In this document: piece after piece, positions 25,883-34,707 of the stretch
How positions within the stretch are numbered: the first letter of the stretch is position 1
Layout of the letters: every line of letters begins with the position of its first letter
Source: Enterococcus malodoratus ATCC 43197
Lineage (GTDB): Bacteria > Bacillota > Bacilli > Lactobacillales > Enterococcaceae
Length of the DNA: 64,000 nucleotides
Assembly (NCBI RefSeq): GCF_000407185.1
Contig: NZ_KE136482.1
Span: 310,001 to 374,000 of the forward strand
Direction: 5' to 3'
Notes under the pieces: model-generated
The model's database searches: none
What the model saw: only the letters and a program-made list of their open reading frames with translations
Told to the model about the DNA's origin: nothing
Position numbers and translations under genes: made by a program

Positions 25883-27181
25883 ATGGAATTTGAAACACAA
25901 AATGGACATTTGATGTGGGATGGCTGCGACACCGTCGCTTTAGCAGAGAAATTTGGCACACCGCTATATGTATTTTCGCAAACAATGATCGAAGAAAAAT
26001 GCCAAGAACTGCAACGAGATTTTGTCGAAAAATACGAAAATGTACGAGTGGCCTTTGCCAGTAAAGCATTTTCGACCTTAGCGATGTTAAAAATCGTGCA
26101 GCAGCAGGGGTTTTCTTTGGATGTTGTTTCGGATGGAGAGTTGTATACCGCAATTAAAGCCGATTTTCCGGCGGCGCATATTGAGATGAACGGCAACAAT
26201 AAATCAATCGAAGAATTAGCGATGGCGATCGACTATGGTGTCGGTCGGATCATCGTCGACAGCTTACAAGAAGTGGACTTAATTGCCGCGATTGCCAAAG
26301 AAAAAAACAAAACGGTGGATATTCTGTTCCGAATTACGCCGGAAGTCAATGTTCAGACACATTCATTTATTTCGACCGGGCAAAAGGATTCGAAATTCGG
26401 TATTCCAATTGATGAAGCTATTTTGTTCCCACAGATTCAAAACGCCATTGAAACACCGGAAGTGAATTTCCTAGGCTTCCATTTTCATGTGGGCAGTCAA
26501 TTGTTTGATAATCACGCGCATTTGTCAGCAGTCACAATTGCTTTGGATCTAGTTAAATTGGTAAAAGCTAGTTTTGATTATACGATCAAAGAGCTGAATT
26601 TTGGCGGAGGCTTTGGGGTGCAGTATACCGATGCTGATCAACCGAAACCGTTTAGCTATTTCACAGATCCAATGATGGAAAAGGTTCTGGAATTTTGCGA
26701 AGCAGAGCAATTCCCGCAACCAGCAGTAGTTATTGAACCGGGCCGCAGTATTGTTGCGGAAGCAGGGATCAGTTTACACACGATCGGCGCAATCAAAGAA
26801 CTTCCGGGCTTGCGAAAATATGTAAGCATTGATGGCGGAATGACTGATAATATTCGTCCGGGACTTTATGAAGCAGAGTATACGGGGATTTTGGCCAATA
26901 AGGCTGACGATGCGGCAGTTGAAAAAGTGACTGTTTCTGGGAAAGCTTGCGAAAGTACCGATATTTTAGTGAAAGATATCGAGTTGCCGACGGTTGAGAC
27001 AGGCGATATTTTCGCTACTTTTTCAACGGGCGCTTATGGTTTCTCAATGGCCAGCAACTATAATAAACTGGCAATTCCGGCAGTTGTTTTGACAAAAGCG
27101 GGACAAGCGGAGATTATTGTAAAAAGACAGACGTTGGATCAAATCATTCAAAATGAGGAGATTCCTGAATTCTTGAAATGA
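25883..27181 (+). CDS. lysA: diaminopimelate decarboxylase
   Basis: 432 aa fold-type III PLP enzyme that makes lysine from meso-DAP. The PLP lysine is K61 in VAFASKAFS; GFHFHVGSQ, ELNFGGGFG, EPGRSIV and SGKACESTD are conserved in the family. ATG 25883 follows AGGGGG. It starts 15 nt after the deacetylase and 10 nt before dapF. Confidence 0.96.
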   Translation: MEFETQNGHLMWDGCDTVALAEKFGTPLYVFSQTMIEEKCQELQRDFVEKYENVRVAFASKAFSTLAMLKIVQQQGFSLDVVSDGELYTAIKADFPAAHIEMNGNNKSIEELAMAIDYGVGRIIVDSLQEVDLIAAIAKEKNKTVDILFRITPEVNVQTHSFISTGQKDSKFGIPIDEAILFPQIQNAIETPEVNFLGFHFHVGSQLFDNHAHLSAVTIALDLVKLVKASFDYTIKELNFGGGFGVQYTDADQPKPFSYFTDPMMEKVLEFCEAEQFPQPAVVIEPGRSIVAEAGISLHTIGAIKELPGLRKYVSIDGGMTDNIRPGLYEAEYTGILANKADDAAVEKVTVSGKACESTDILVKDIELPTVETGDIFATFSTGAYGFSMASNYNKLAIPAVVLTKAGQAEIIVKRQTLDQIIQNEEIPEFLK

Positions 27182-27191
27182 GGCTTGGAGC

Positions 27192-28019
27192 ATGAAGGTA
27201 CCTTTTTATAAAATGCAGGGCGCTGGAAATGATTTTATTCTGATCGATAATCGAGAATTGAATTTTTCCAGTGACCAATTAACAAAGTTTTCAGCTCGTG
27301 TTTGTACCCGGCGCGTTTCAGTCGGTGCGGATACATTGATCGCGGTTGAAGAGGCCCGCGGCGCAGGTGATTTTTATGCTCGTTTTTTCAATGCGGATGG
27401 ATCAGAAGCAGAAATGTGCGGGAACGGCGCTCGTTGTGTTGCTCGTTGGGCTTACGAGACGGGGATCGCGAAAGAAAAAATGATTATCGAGACGATCGCG
27501 GGAGATGTGCCGGCGGAACGTTTAGATGCCCGAACGTATCGAGTACAGCTGAATTCGCCAACTGTTTTTGAAGCAGATAAAACGATCCAAGTGGATGGAA
27601 AAGAAGTAATCGTGGATTATGTCGAGTTGGGCAATCCGGGGATTCCACACTTAGTCGTTCACGTGCCCGATCTTGCTATGACGGAGTTAGAAACGATTTT
27701 TGATTTTGCCAGAAAGTTGCGAAATCACGCGGCTTTTGAGAAAGGCGCGAATGTAAACTTCTATGATATTTTACCTGATCAAACGGTTGTGGAGCGCACC
27801 TATGAACGTGGTGTTGAAGACTTCACTTTGGCTTGCGGAACGGGAACCGGTTCGACCGCTTTTGCTTTAACTAAAAAAGGCCTGGTTAAGAATGATCCGG
27901 TAGTGATCGAAGTTTTAGGCGGGCAGCTTCAGGTGAACGTCATAGCTGATGAGCTTTATTTGATCGGCGATACGAATATCGTGGTTAATGGAACAATTTT
28001 AGATGAAGATTTAGCTTAA
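27192..28019 (+). CDS. dapF: diaminopimelate epimerase
   Basis: 275 aa. The two catalytic cysteines are C76 in EMCGNGARC and C215 in LACGTGTGS; it begins with the expected FYKMQGAGNDFILID. It converts LL-DAP to meso-DAP for lysine and possibly cell-wall use. Last gene of the operon. Confidence 0.97.
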   Translation: MKVPFYKMQGAGNDFILIDNRELNFSSDQLTKFSARVCTRRVSVGADTLIAVEEARGAGDFYARFFNADGSEAEMCGNGARCVARWAYETGIAKEKMIIETIAGDVPAERLDARTYRVQLNSPTVFEADKTIQVDGKEVIVDYVELGNPGIPHLVVHVPDLAMTELETIFDFARKLRNHAAFEKGANVNFYDILPDQTVVERTYERGVEDFTLACGTGTGSTAFALTKKGLVKNDPVVIEVLGGQLQVNVIADELYLIGDTNIVVNGTILDEDLA

Positions 28020-28020
28020 A

Positions 28021-28057
28021 AAAGACGATGACCAAAATCTGGTCATCGTCTTTTTTG
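28021..28057. terminator. bidirectional terminator
   Basis: AAAAGACGATGACCA and TGGTCATCGTCTTTT form a perfect 15-bp stem between dapF and the convergent DeoR gene. Confidence 0.92.
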
Positions 28058-28067
28058 TGTAATAGGA

Positions 28068-28817
28068 TTAGTCGATCAAAACAATTTTTTGTTTGTTGTA
28101 TTCCTTGCGCACCTTATCTGGAATTTCTTCTGAGATCAAATAAGTCAAGTCATCGACTGGACCGACGATGTGGTTGCTGATGGTACCGAATTTGTCGTTA
28201 GTGATCATGCCTAGGACTTCGGTCGAAATGCGGACCATCTCGCGTTTGATTTCTGATTCTTGTGTAGTGGGAACGCTGGTTCCGGCCTCTAAATCCAAAT
28301 TATAAATCCCCATGACATAAAGATCGGCCCGAATATTCTGGAGCTGTTTATAGGCTTGTACACCGATATTGATCATCGATTGTTTATAAAAAACGCCGCC
28401 GATATTAATAATTTCGAGGTTAGAATGTTGGGCCAGTTCCAAAGCGATCGGCGGGCTGTTCGTAATGATGGTTGCTCGAAAATCCTGCGGAATCTCTTTA
28501 GCCAAAGCAAGATTCGTCGTGCTGCCATCAATAATAATGACGGAATCTTCTTTTAAGAAAGGGAGGGCTTTATGAGCCAGCTCTTTTTTTCGGTCACTAG
28601 CTACAGTCTCGCGATAATTAAAATCTGTGATTGGCGGTCCAACGCGCAAGGCGCCGCTATGAACTCTTTTTAAAAGCCCCTGATTATCCAACTCCTTCAA
28701 ATCTCGTCGAATGGTATCTTCAGAAACGTTAAAGCGCTGACTGAGATCGCTGGCAATAACTTTTTGTTCAATATTTAATAGATCGACAATTTTTTGATGA
28801 CGTTCTTCTTTTAACAT
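28068..28817 (-). CDS. DeoR family regulator of the hexitol-type PTS operon
   Basis: 249 aa. The N-terminal DeoR helix-turn-helix (VIASDLSQRFNVSEDTIRRDL, here spanning about residues 18-38) is followed by a phosphosugar-sensing DeoRC domain with IIDGSTTNLAL. ATG 28817 has AAGGAGTG. Divergent from the PTS operon, with inverted repeats in the gap, so it most likely represses that operon until a phosphorylated intermediate builds up. Confidence 0.92.
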   Translation of the reverse strand: MLKEERHQKIVDLLNIEQKVIASDLSQRFNVSEDTIRRDLKELDNQGLLKRVHSGALRVGPPITDFNYRETVASDRKKELAHKALPFLKEDSVIIIDGSTTNLALAKEIPQDFRATIITNSPPIALELAQHSNLEIINIGGVFYKQSMINIGVQAYKQLQNIRADLYVMGIYNLDLEAGTSVPTTQESEIKREMVRISTEVLGMITNDKFGTISNHIVGPVDDLTYLISEEIPDKVRKEYNKQKIVLID

Positions 28818-28907
28818 TGTGCGCACTCCTTCTGGTTTCTTCCTGTTCATCATGCCATGCATGCGGTTTTGTGTCAACATAGATAGCGATTTAACAAGTT
28901 TTCGTGC

Positions 28908-28946
28908 ATAAACGTGCAAACAAAAATAAAAAATATGCATGTTTAT
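28908..28946. promoter_or_regulatory. candidate DeoR operator (inverted repeat)
   Basis: ATAAACGTGCA (28908-28918) and TGCATGTTTAT (28936-28946) are inverted copies with one mismatch, immediately upstream of the -35 box of the PTS operon. Confidence 0.55.
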
Positions 28947-28947
28947 A

Positions 28948-28976
28948 TTGACTTGTGATTGTTAAGCGGTTACACT
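28948..28976 (+). promoter_or_regulatory. promoter with cre-like box
   Basis: TTGACT, 17 nt, TACACT (28971-28976). GTTAAGCGGTTACA (28961-28974) matches the cre consensus at 12 of 14 positions and overlaps the -10 box, suggesting glucose repression through CcpA. Confidence 0.65.
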
Positions 28977-29062
28977 GGATTTGTAAATGAAGGATGTACG
29001 GCATTCGAACCACGCTGATTTTTTCCGGAGAGAATCGGTGTATTGAAAGTAGGAGGAAGTTT

Positions 29063-29758
29063 ATGGAAAAGAAAATCATTCTATCGCCATCCATCATGTG
29101 CGGAGATTTAGTGAATTTAGAGAAAAGTATCAATGAATTGGAAGCTGTCGGCATGGATACTTTGCATATCGATGTCATCGATGGCTCATTTAGTCCAAGC
29201 ATGCCATTAGGAATTGAAACAATTAAAAGAATGCGGGAGATTACTTCAATGAACTTCGACGTCCATATTATGTCGAACGACAATGAATTCTTCATTGGTG
29301 AGATGCTGAAGATCGGCGTTGAAGGAATCACTTTTCACCATGAAACAAGCCTGCACGTGGATCGCTATATTCAATTAATCAAAAATGCGGGAACCAAAGT
29401 TGGCGTAGCATTGAATCCGGCAACACCTTTAAATGTTTTGGATTATGCTCTACCAGAAATCGATCGGGTATGTCTGATGCTGATCAATCCAGGGTTTGCG
29501 ACCAATAAGGCTGAAAAACAAATTCCTTATGCCTTGAAAAAAATTACTGATCTACGTCGATTGGTCGAGGAACAAGATTTAGAAATAGATATTCAAGTTG
29601 ACGGTCGGGTATCGTTAGCGACGATTCCCGATTTATTGGATGCTGGAGCAACGAACCTAGTGTTAGGCAGTACGAGTCTCTTCATTGCCGGCAACACATT
29701 AGCAGAGAATCGTCAGTTATTGTCTGAAGCAGTGAACAAATCAGTCTTAGTGAGATAA
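29063..29758 (+). CDS. ribulose-phosphate 3-epimerase family protein
   Basis: 231 aa TIM barrel. LSPSIMCGD, HIDVIDGSFSPSMPLG, DVHIMS and INPGFATNK are family motifs with the metal-binding His/Asp residues. The family includes Rpe and allulose-6-phosphate 3-epimerase; FSPSMPLG in place of Rpe's usual FVPN(I/L)TFG suggests a specialised sugar phosphate. ATG 29063 has AGGAGGAAG. First gene of the PTS operon. Confidence 0.9.
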   Translation: MEKKIILSPSIMCGDLVNLEKSINELEAVGMDTLHIDVIDGSFSPSMPLGIETIKRMREITSMNFDVHIMSNDNEFFIGEMLKIGVEGITFHHETSLHVDRYIQLIKNAGTKVGVALNPATPLNVLDYALPEIDRVCLMLINPGFATNKAEKQIPYALKKITDLRRLVEEQDLEIDIQVDGRVSLATIPDLLDAGATNLVLGSTSLFIAGNTLAENRQLLSEAVNKSVLVR

Positions 29759-29770
29759 GGAGGGAAAACG

Positions 29771-30328
29771 TTGGGGTATACAGCAGTCGAACAAAAAATC
29801 GTAAAAGAAATTGCGGCAACATTAGATAATATCGTAGTAAAGGATGTAAATCGGCTAGTATCAGAGATTGAAAAAGCGGAACGAGTCTTCTTTGTTGGTG
29901 TCGGTCGTGTACTGCTTTCATTAGAAGGGATCGCCAAGCGCTTAGCGCATTTAGGTGTTCAAACAGTCGTGGTTGGTCAAATTACAGAGCCCGCGATCAC
30001 AAAAAAGGACCTGTTGATTGTCGGATCAGGCAGCGGAGAAAGCTCTTTCCCATTGGCTATTGCCAAAAAAGCCAAAAGTTTTGAAGCGGCGGTCGCACAT
30101 ATTGGATCAAATGCTAATAGTTCAATGAAGGAATATACGGACCTTTTTGTTCGGATTCCAGTACAAACAAAACTGGCTTTACCGGGTGAGATTCCTTCGG
30201 TTCAGCCGATGACGAGCTTATTCGAACAATGTTTACTCTTACTAGGAGACAGCATTGCTTTGATGATGGTAGAAGAAAAAGCGATAGATATGCCTAGTTT
30301 GTGGCAATATCATGCTAATCTGGAGTAG
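29771..30328 (+). CDS. 6-phospho-3-hexuloisomerase-like SIS protein
   Basis: 185 aa with one SIS domain. VFFVGVGRVLLSLEGIAKRLAHLG and VGSGSGESSF (a TSGSGET-type loop) match HxlB proteins, which interconvert 3-hexulose-6-phosphate and fructose-6-phosphate. TTG start with AAGGAGGG 7 nt upstream. It lies 12 nt after the epimerase and 9 nt before the dehydrogenase, so it is part of the catabolic route. No HxlA partner is present. Confidence 0.85.
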   Translation: MGYTAVEQKIVKEIAATLDNIVVKDVNRLVSEIEKAERVFFVGVGRVLLSLEGIAKRLAHLGVQTVVVGQITEPAITKKDLLIVGSGSGESSFPLAIAKKAKSFEAAVAHIGSNANSSMKEYTDLFVRIPVQTKLALPGEIPSVQPMTSLFEQCLLLLGDSIALMMVEEKAIDMPSLWQYHANLE

Positions 30329-30337
30329 GTGAAGAAA

Positions 30338-31477
30338 ATGAAGGCGGTACATTTTGGCGCAGGCAATATTGGTCGAGGTTTTATCGGACAAATTTTACAT
30401 CAAAATGGATTTGAGCTTTGTTTCGTTGATACGGATGAGACTTTGATTCAACAACTGAATAAGGCTGGCGGTTATTCGATCGAGATCATTGATGAAGATG
30501 CGACAACTGATTTTATTGATCAAGTGACAGCTTTAAATAGTATCACCGAGACAGAAAAGGTGCTAACAGCGATTGAAGAAGCAGATATTTTAACTACTTC
30601 TGTGGGTGCGAATAATTTAGTAAGAATTGCTCCAGTTATTGCACAGGGGTTAAGTAAACGGTTTGAACAAAAGCGCAGTCTCAATATTTTGGCGAATGAA
30701 AATATAATCAACGCCAGTGATATTTTGAAAAAAGAAGTTTATGCCCTATTGACTGAAGCAGAGCAAACTACTTTTGATCAGTATGCTTATTTTGTGAATA
30801 CGGCAATCGATCGCCAATCTCTTGGGAAAATCGTTGACGGAAAAGCGATCGCGATCGTCGAACCGTATTATGAATGGGTGATTAATCGGCAGCAATTCGA
30901 TCCGGCGACACCGTTTGAACTGGAAAAAGCGGTCATGATCGATGAGATGCAGCCGTATATCGAACGAAAACTTTATATCGTCAATGCGGCTCATGCGGCA
31001 GTAGCGTATTTAGGCGCATTGCAAGGCTATAAGACCATTCAAGCAGCGCTTCAGGATTCAAAAATTCTTCGTTTGGTCAATCAGTTTTTAGCGGAGAATT
31101 TAGAGTATTTTGTAAAAAAATATTCGTTTTCACGAGAAGATTTAAAGCAGTTTATCGAAAAAACACTGAAACGCCAAGGAAATCAAAAGCTTTCAGATGA
31201 GATTGCTCGTGTGGGCGGCTCGCCAATCAGGAAGCTGGGCCCAGAGGATCGTTTAGTTGCTCCGGTAGCAAAACTAACTATTGAGGATTTGCCCCACGAT
31301 GCGGGCGTAAAAATTATCGCGGCCGGTTATCACTATCGTAATTCCGCTGATCCAGAGGCCGAAAAGATAAAGTCATTGATTGCTGAAGAAGGTTTGGAAG
31401 CCACGATTAAAAAAATTTCCAATTTGGATGGAACGTTGCTTGAAGAAGTGGCTGCTGCTTATGAATCGCAGAAATAG
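30338..31477 (+). CDS. mannitol-1-phosphate 5-dehydrogenase family enzyme
   Basis: 379 aa. N-terminal FGAGNIGRGFIG binds NAD; NENIINAS, FVNTAIDR and KLYIVNAAHAAVAYLG are the MtlD-type active-site tracts. It should oxidise a hexitol phosphate to a ketose phosphate. ATG 30338 has a TAGGTG site; a GTG at 30329 is less likely. In a plain mannitol operon the epimerase and HxlB-like genes would not be needed, so the substrate may be another hexitol. Confidence 0.9.
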   Translation: MKAVHFGAGNIGRGFIGQILHQNGFELCFVDTDETLIQQLNKAGGYSIEIIDEDATTDFIDQVTALNSITETEKVLTAIEEADILTTSVGANNLVRIAPVIAQGLSKRFEQKRSLNILANENIINASDILKKEVYALLTEAEQTTFDQYAYFVNTAIDRQSLGKIVDGKAIAIVEPYYEWVINRQQFDPATPFELEKAVMIDEMQPYIERKLYIVNAAHAAVAYLGALQGYKTIQAALQDSKILRLVNQFLAENLEYFVKKYSFSREDLKQFIEKTLKRQGNQKLSDEIARVGGSPIRKLGPEDRLVAPVAKLTIEDLPHDAGVKIIAAGYHYRNSADPEAEKIKSLIAEEGLEATIKKISNLDGTLLEEVAAAYESQK

Positions 31478-31486
31478 GAGGCAGAA

Positions 31487-31918
31487 ATGTTAAAAGAACA
31501 GTTAATAGGACAGACGATGTTTGTTGAGGCGATAGATTCTTGGCAGGAGGCCATCCAAATGGGCGCCAGACCGCTCCTGGAAAAAGGTATTATTGAAGAA
31601 TCGTATGTTGAGGCGATGATCCAAAATGTTTTAGATAACGGTAATTACATCATTCTATTGCCGAAAGTTGCGATGCCTCATGCACGTCCGGAACATGGAA
31701 GCAACGGCATTGGGATGACTTTCTTACATTTGAAGGAGCCCGTGATGTTTCCGGGTGAAGAACCGGTCGAGGTATTATTTACCTTATCATCCGATTCTCC
31801 CGACGGGCATTTGGAGTTGATCGCCAATTTAGGCGAACTATTGAGTAATGAGGAATTATATCAGAAATTATTTGAGGTTGAAACTGAGCAGGCGTTGTTT
31901 GATTTGATCAAGGAATAA
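31487..31918 (+). CDS. PTS EIIA, fructose/mannitol superfamily, ascorbate-like
   Basis: 143 aa. The phospho-His is H65 in VAMPHARPEHG. The MPHARPE form is closer to ascorbate-type (UlaC/SgaA) EIIA than to the IPHGT form I associate with mannitol EIIA. GGAGG site. It sits 13 nt before the EIICB gene and would donate phosphate to it. Confidence 0.9.
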   Translation: MLKEQLIGQTMFVEAIDSWQEAIQMGARPLLEKGIIEESYVEAMIQNVLDNGNYIILLPKVAMPHARPEHGSNGIGMTFLHLKEPVMFPGEEPVEVLFTLSSDSPDGHLELIANLGELLSNEELYQKLFEVETEQALFDLIKE

Positions 31919-31931
31919 AGGAGAGAAGGAA

Positions 31932-33377
31932 ATGGATGTAACGAATGAAGGTAAACAGGTATCAATGCGTGCGAGAGTCCAAGCATTTGGCGGCTTCTTA
32001 ACGAATATGGTGTTACCAAATATTGGCGCATTTATCGCATGGGGGATCGCGACCGCATTATTTATTCCAACAGGTTGGTTTCCAAACGAATCATTAAATG
32101 AATTAGTCGGTCCGACAGTCAGTTATTTATTGCCATTATTGCTCGCTTATACTGGCGGCCGTATGATCGGCGGACATCGCGGAGCGGTGTTAGGGTCAAT
32201 CGGAACAATCGGCTTGATTATCGGTTCGGATATTCCGATGTTCATGGGCGCGATGGTGATCGGTCCATTGGGCGGCTGGATCATGAAGAAAACGGATGAC
32301 TTTTTAGATGGAAAGATCCCGGCTGGTTTTGAAATGGTCGTTAACAATTTTTCAATCGGAATCATTGGATTTGTCTTAATGTGTTTGTCCTATTTAGTGA
32401 TTGGCCCGACGATTCAATCAGCCAACCAATTTGTTACGAATGCGATCGAGGCATTAGTTTCAACTGGATTTTTACCATTGCTGTCTCTGATCAATGAGCC
32501 GGCGAAAGTCCTGTTCTTAAATAATGTGATTGACCAAGGTGTTTATTATCCATTAGGGATGCAGCAGACACTAGAAGCAGGGAAATCGATCTACTTCATG
32601 GTGGCTTCAAACCCTGGACCAGGTCTAGGATTACTATTGGCTTATTCGTTCTTTGGCAAGAAAGTAGCGAAGCGGACAGCGCCTGGAGCGATCATTATTC
32701 ACTTCTTTGGCGGAATTCATGAAATGTATTTCCCCTATGTGTTGATGAAACCGATTACGATCTTGGCGATGATCGCAGGTGGTATGGCGGGGACGATGAC
32801 ATTCCAACTACTTGGAGTTGGTTTGGTAGCTGGACCTAGTCCTGGTTCGATCTTCTCTTACTTGGCGCTGACTCCTCGAGGAAATTTCTTTGGTGTAATT
32901 GCCGGAGTGGTGATAGCGACAGCCGTTTCATTCTTAGTGACCGCTGTAATTTTGAAGGCGGACAAGACGGCCGACGACGATGAAAGTTTTGAAGAATCTG
33001 TTCAAAAATCAAAATCAATGAAATCAGAAGGAAAAGAATTATTGAATGGCGAAAACTCTAAAGCAGCCAACCTAATGACTGCTGAAATAAAGAAAGTTTC
33101 CTTCGCTTGCGATGCGGGAATGGGCAGCAGTGCGATGGGGGCCACAACATTTAAAAAGAAACTTCAAAAAGCGGGTATCACGGATATCGAAGTGAAAAAT
33201 TATCGCATCGAGGATGTGCCGACAGATAGTGATATGGTGGTCGTTCACCAAGACTTGGAAGAACGAACCCGTAAAGCCCATCCGAAAATGACGATTGTGA
33301 CGTTGAAAAATTACTTGCAAGATCCAGCGATTGATGAATTAGTCGATGAGATCGTTGAAATCAAGTCCAAAAAATAA
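31932..33377 (+). CDS. PTS EIICB, mannitol family
   Basis: 481 aa. EIIC (about 1-345) has the MtlA hallmarks LPNIGAFIAWG, GSDIPMFMGAM and FFGGIHEMYFPYVLMKP. EIIB follows a charged linker, with the phosphocysteine C393 in FACDAGMGSSAMGA. It lacks a fused EIIA, which is supplied by the preceding gene. Imports and phosphorylates a hexitol, possibly mannitol or a stereoisomer. Confidence 0.93.
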   Translation: MDVTNEGKQVSMRARVQAFGGFLTNMVLPNIGAFIAWGIATALFIPTGWFPNESLNELVGPTVSYLLPLLLAYTGGRMIGGHRGAVLGSIGTIGLIIGSDIPMFMGAMVIGPLGGWIMKKTDDFLDGKIPAGFEMVVNNFSIGIIGFVLMCLSYLVIGPTIQSANQFVTNAIEALVSTGFLPLLSLINEPAKVLFLNNVIDQGVYYPLGMQQTLEAGKSIYFMVASNPGPGLGLLLAYSFFGKKVAKRTAPGAIIIHFFGGIHEMYFPYVLMKPITILAMIAGGMAGTMTFQLLGVGLVAGPSPGSIFSYLALTPRGNFFGVIAGVVIATAVSFLVTAVILKADKTADDDESFEESVQKSKSMKSEGKELLNGENSKAANLMTAEIKKVSFACDAGMGSSAMGATTFKKKLQKAGITDIEVKNYRIEDVPTDSDMVVVHQDLEERTRKAHPKMTIVTLKNYLQDPAIDELVDEIVEIKSKK

Positions 33378-33381
33378 AGTG

Positions 33382-33416
33382 AAAACATCAGCAGATTATT
33401 CTGTTGATGTTTTTTT
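33382..33416 (+). terminator. terminator of the hexitol-type PTS operon
   Basis: AAACATCAGCAGA and TCTGTTGATGTTT pair with one G-T, followed by a T-tract. Confidence 0.88.
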
Positions 33417-33529
33417 ATCTTTTTTTTGAAAAAAAGTGTAATTATAAAGGTACGCAAATAGAACCTCTAAAAGTTGAAATACCCAAACTTTTTATCATTT
33501 ATTTTAATTAAGAGTATTTCTAAAAACTA

Positions 33530-33585
33530 TTTACATTGTTGCATTTTTAGTTATATTATTAAAGCATAAAATGCAAGCGGTTTCT
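33530..33585 (+). promoter_or_regulatory. promoter and cre-like box of the frameshifted unknown gene
   Basis: TTTACA, 16 nt, TATATT (33552-33557), then TGCAAGCGGTTTCT (33572-33585), which matches the cre consensus at 12 of 14 positions just below the promoter. Confidence 0.5.
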
Positions 33586-33605
33586 TTAAAGGTGGAAGAT
33601 GGAGG

Positions 33606-34606
33606 ATGGAAGCAGTAAAGTTAGGGCAAAGACAGTTGTTCGCTATGGGAGAAAAAAGCTTAAGTAAACGCCTAGGCCAATTTTATCAACAAACGGGAAA
33701 TACTGCGGAAGTAGTGGAGTTTGCTGTAGCGACCCTCATAAGGCACACTTTATGTTTAGCAGATTTTTCAAATTGCTGCAAAACGTTGCTCCGCGAGATT
33801 TTTCTTACTTCGAAACCCAATAACACGCTGCGTCAGTACTGCGTCCTTTTTCAAGATTATTTTGAAGCTGAGGAATGGCAGCAGGTTCTTGACCGCCTTT
33901 TTCAAAACCGTAAGGAATACAAGAAGTTTACCAAGGAGACTTGTTTATATAAAAAGCTTTTAGATAAGAAAAATCAGGAGGTACCTGAACCTTCGGAGTA
34001 TCAATTCAACATTGTGTCCGTTTTTAAAGACGCCGCTGGCAAAAAAACACCTGGACTCTGCGCGATGCCAAACAGGTTCGTTCAGAAGTTGAAACGAGTG
34101 AGGTCTTAAAAATGTTATCGAGCCTGACAATTTTCCAAGACGCCGGTGTTCGTCGCTTCACGGAATATGTGAAATTCAAAAGCCATAAAACGTATCTTGA
34201 TGCGGAACATGAGATGACTCAAGAGGAGCAGGAAAGTTCTGCTCAAAATGGCTCAGCTGACAAGACCGATGTATTGAACGCTGATTATGAGCCGTCGTCT
34301 CAGCAACCGAAGAGCGCTTCGACTGTTGGGTCTGGTAAAAAAACCGCAGAGAAAAAGGACGCAAAGCCTCTACTTTCAGAAGAACCACTGTCAAATGGAC
34401 TGAAATCGCCAGTCGCAAAAACGGCATTTTCGGCTGAGAAGAATAAAGTATCAAGTCAAGTGGGTACAAAAACGCAAGCGGCAAAGTTGGATAATCCATA
34501 CGGACATGATCGCAAAAGCATGGAGCGCATTAAGAAAGGACGCGAAGCTAAGCGTCTTAAGCGAGTGGTAGACAGGCAGCTTGGTAAAAAGAAAAATAGA
34601 AAGTAA
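33606..34606 (+). pseudogene. unknown gene, split by a frameshift in an A7 tract
   Basis: Two adjacent frames (33606-34109 and 34112-34606) make one protein of about 333 aa if one A is added to the A7 at 34041-34047. The frame then runs ...GKKNTWTLRDAKQVRSEVE... and joins the second part, with codons upstream of its first ATG clearly coding. The N-terminal half is helical with several Cys; the C-terminal half has a low-complexity Ser/Lys linker and a basic tail (KKGREAKRLKRVV). No family recognised. The break may be a true mutation, slippage, or a homopolymer error. Confidence 0.65.
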
Positions 34607-34707
34607 ATAGATTTCGTTGCCTTTAGGACTCAGAATCGTTCTTCTTCATTGACGCAGAAATTTGTAGGACTTATCATGAAGGGAGTATGATTATCTAGGA
34701 GGCTGAC

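Noticed and set aside
34041-34048. Programmed -1 frameshift at the heptamer A AAA AAC
   Set aside because: The heptamer's zero frame does not match the reading frame of the upstream gene, and no clear stimulatory structure was seen. A missing base is simpler.
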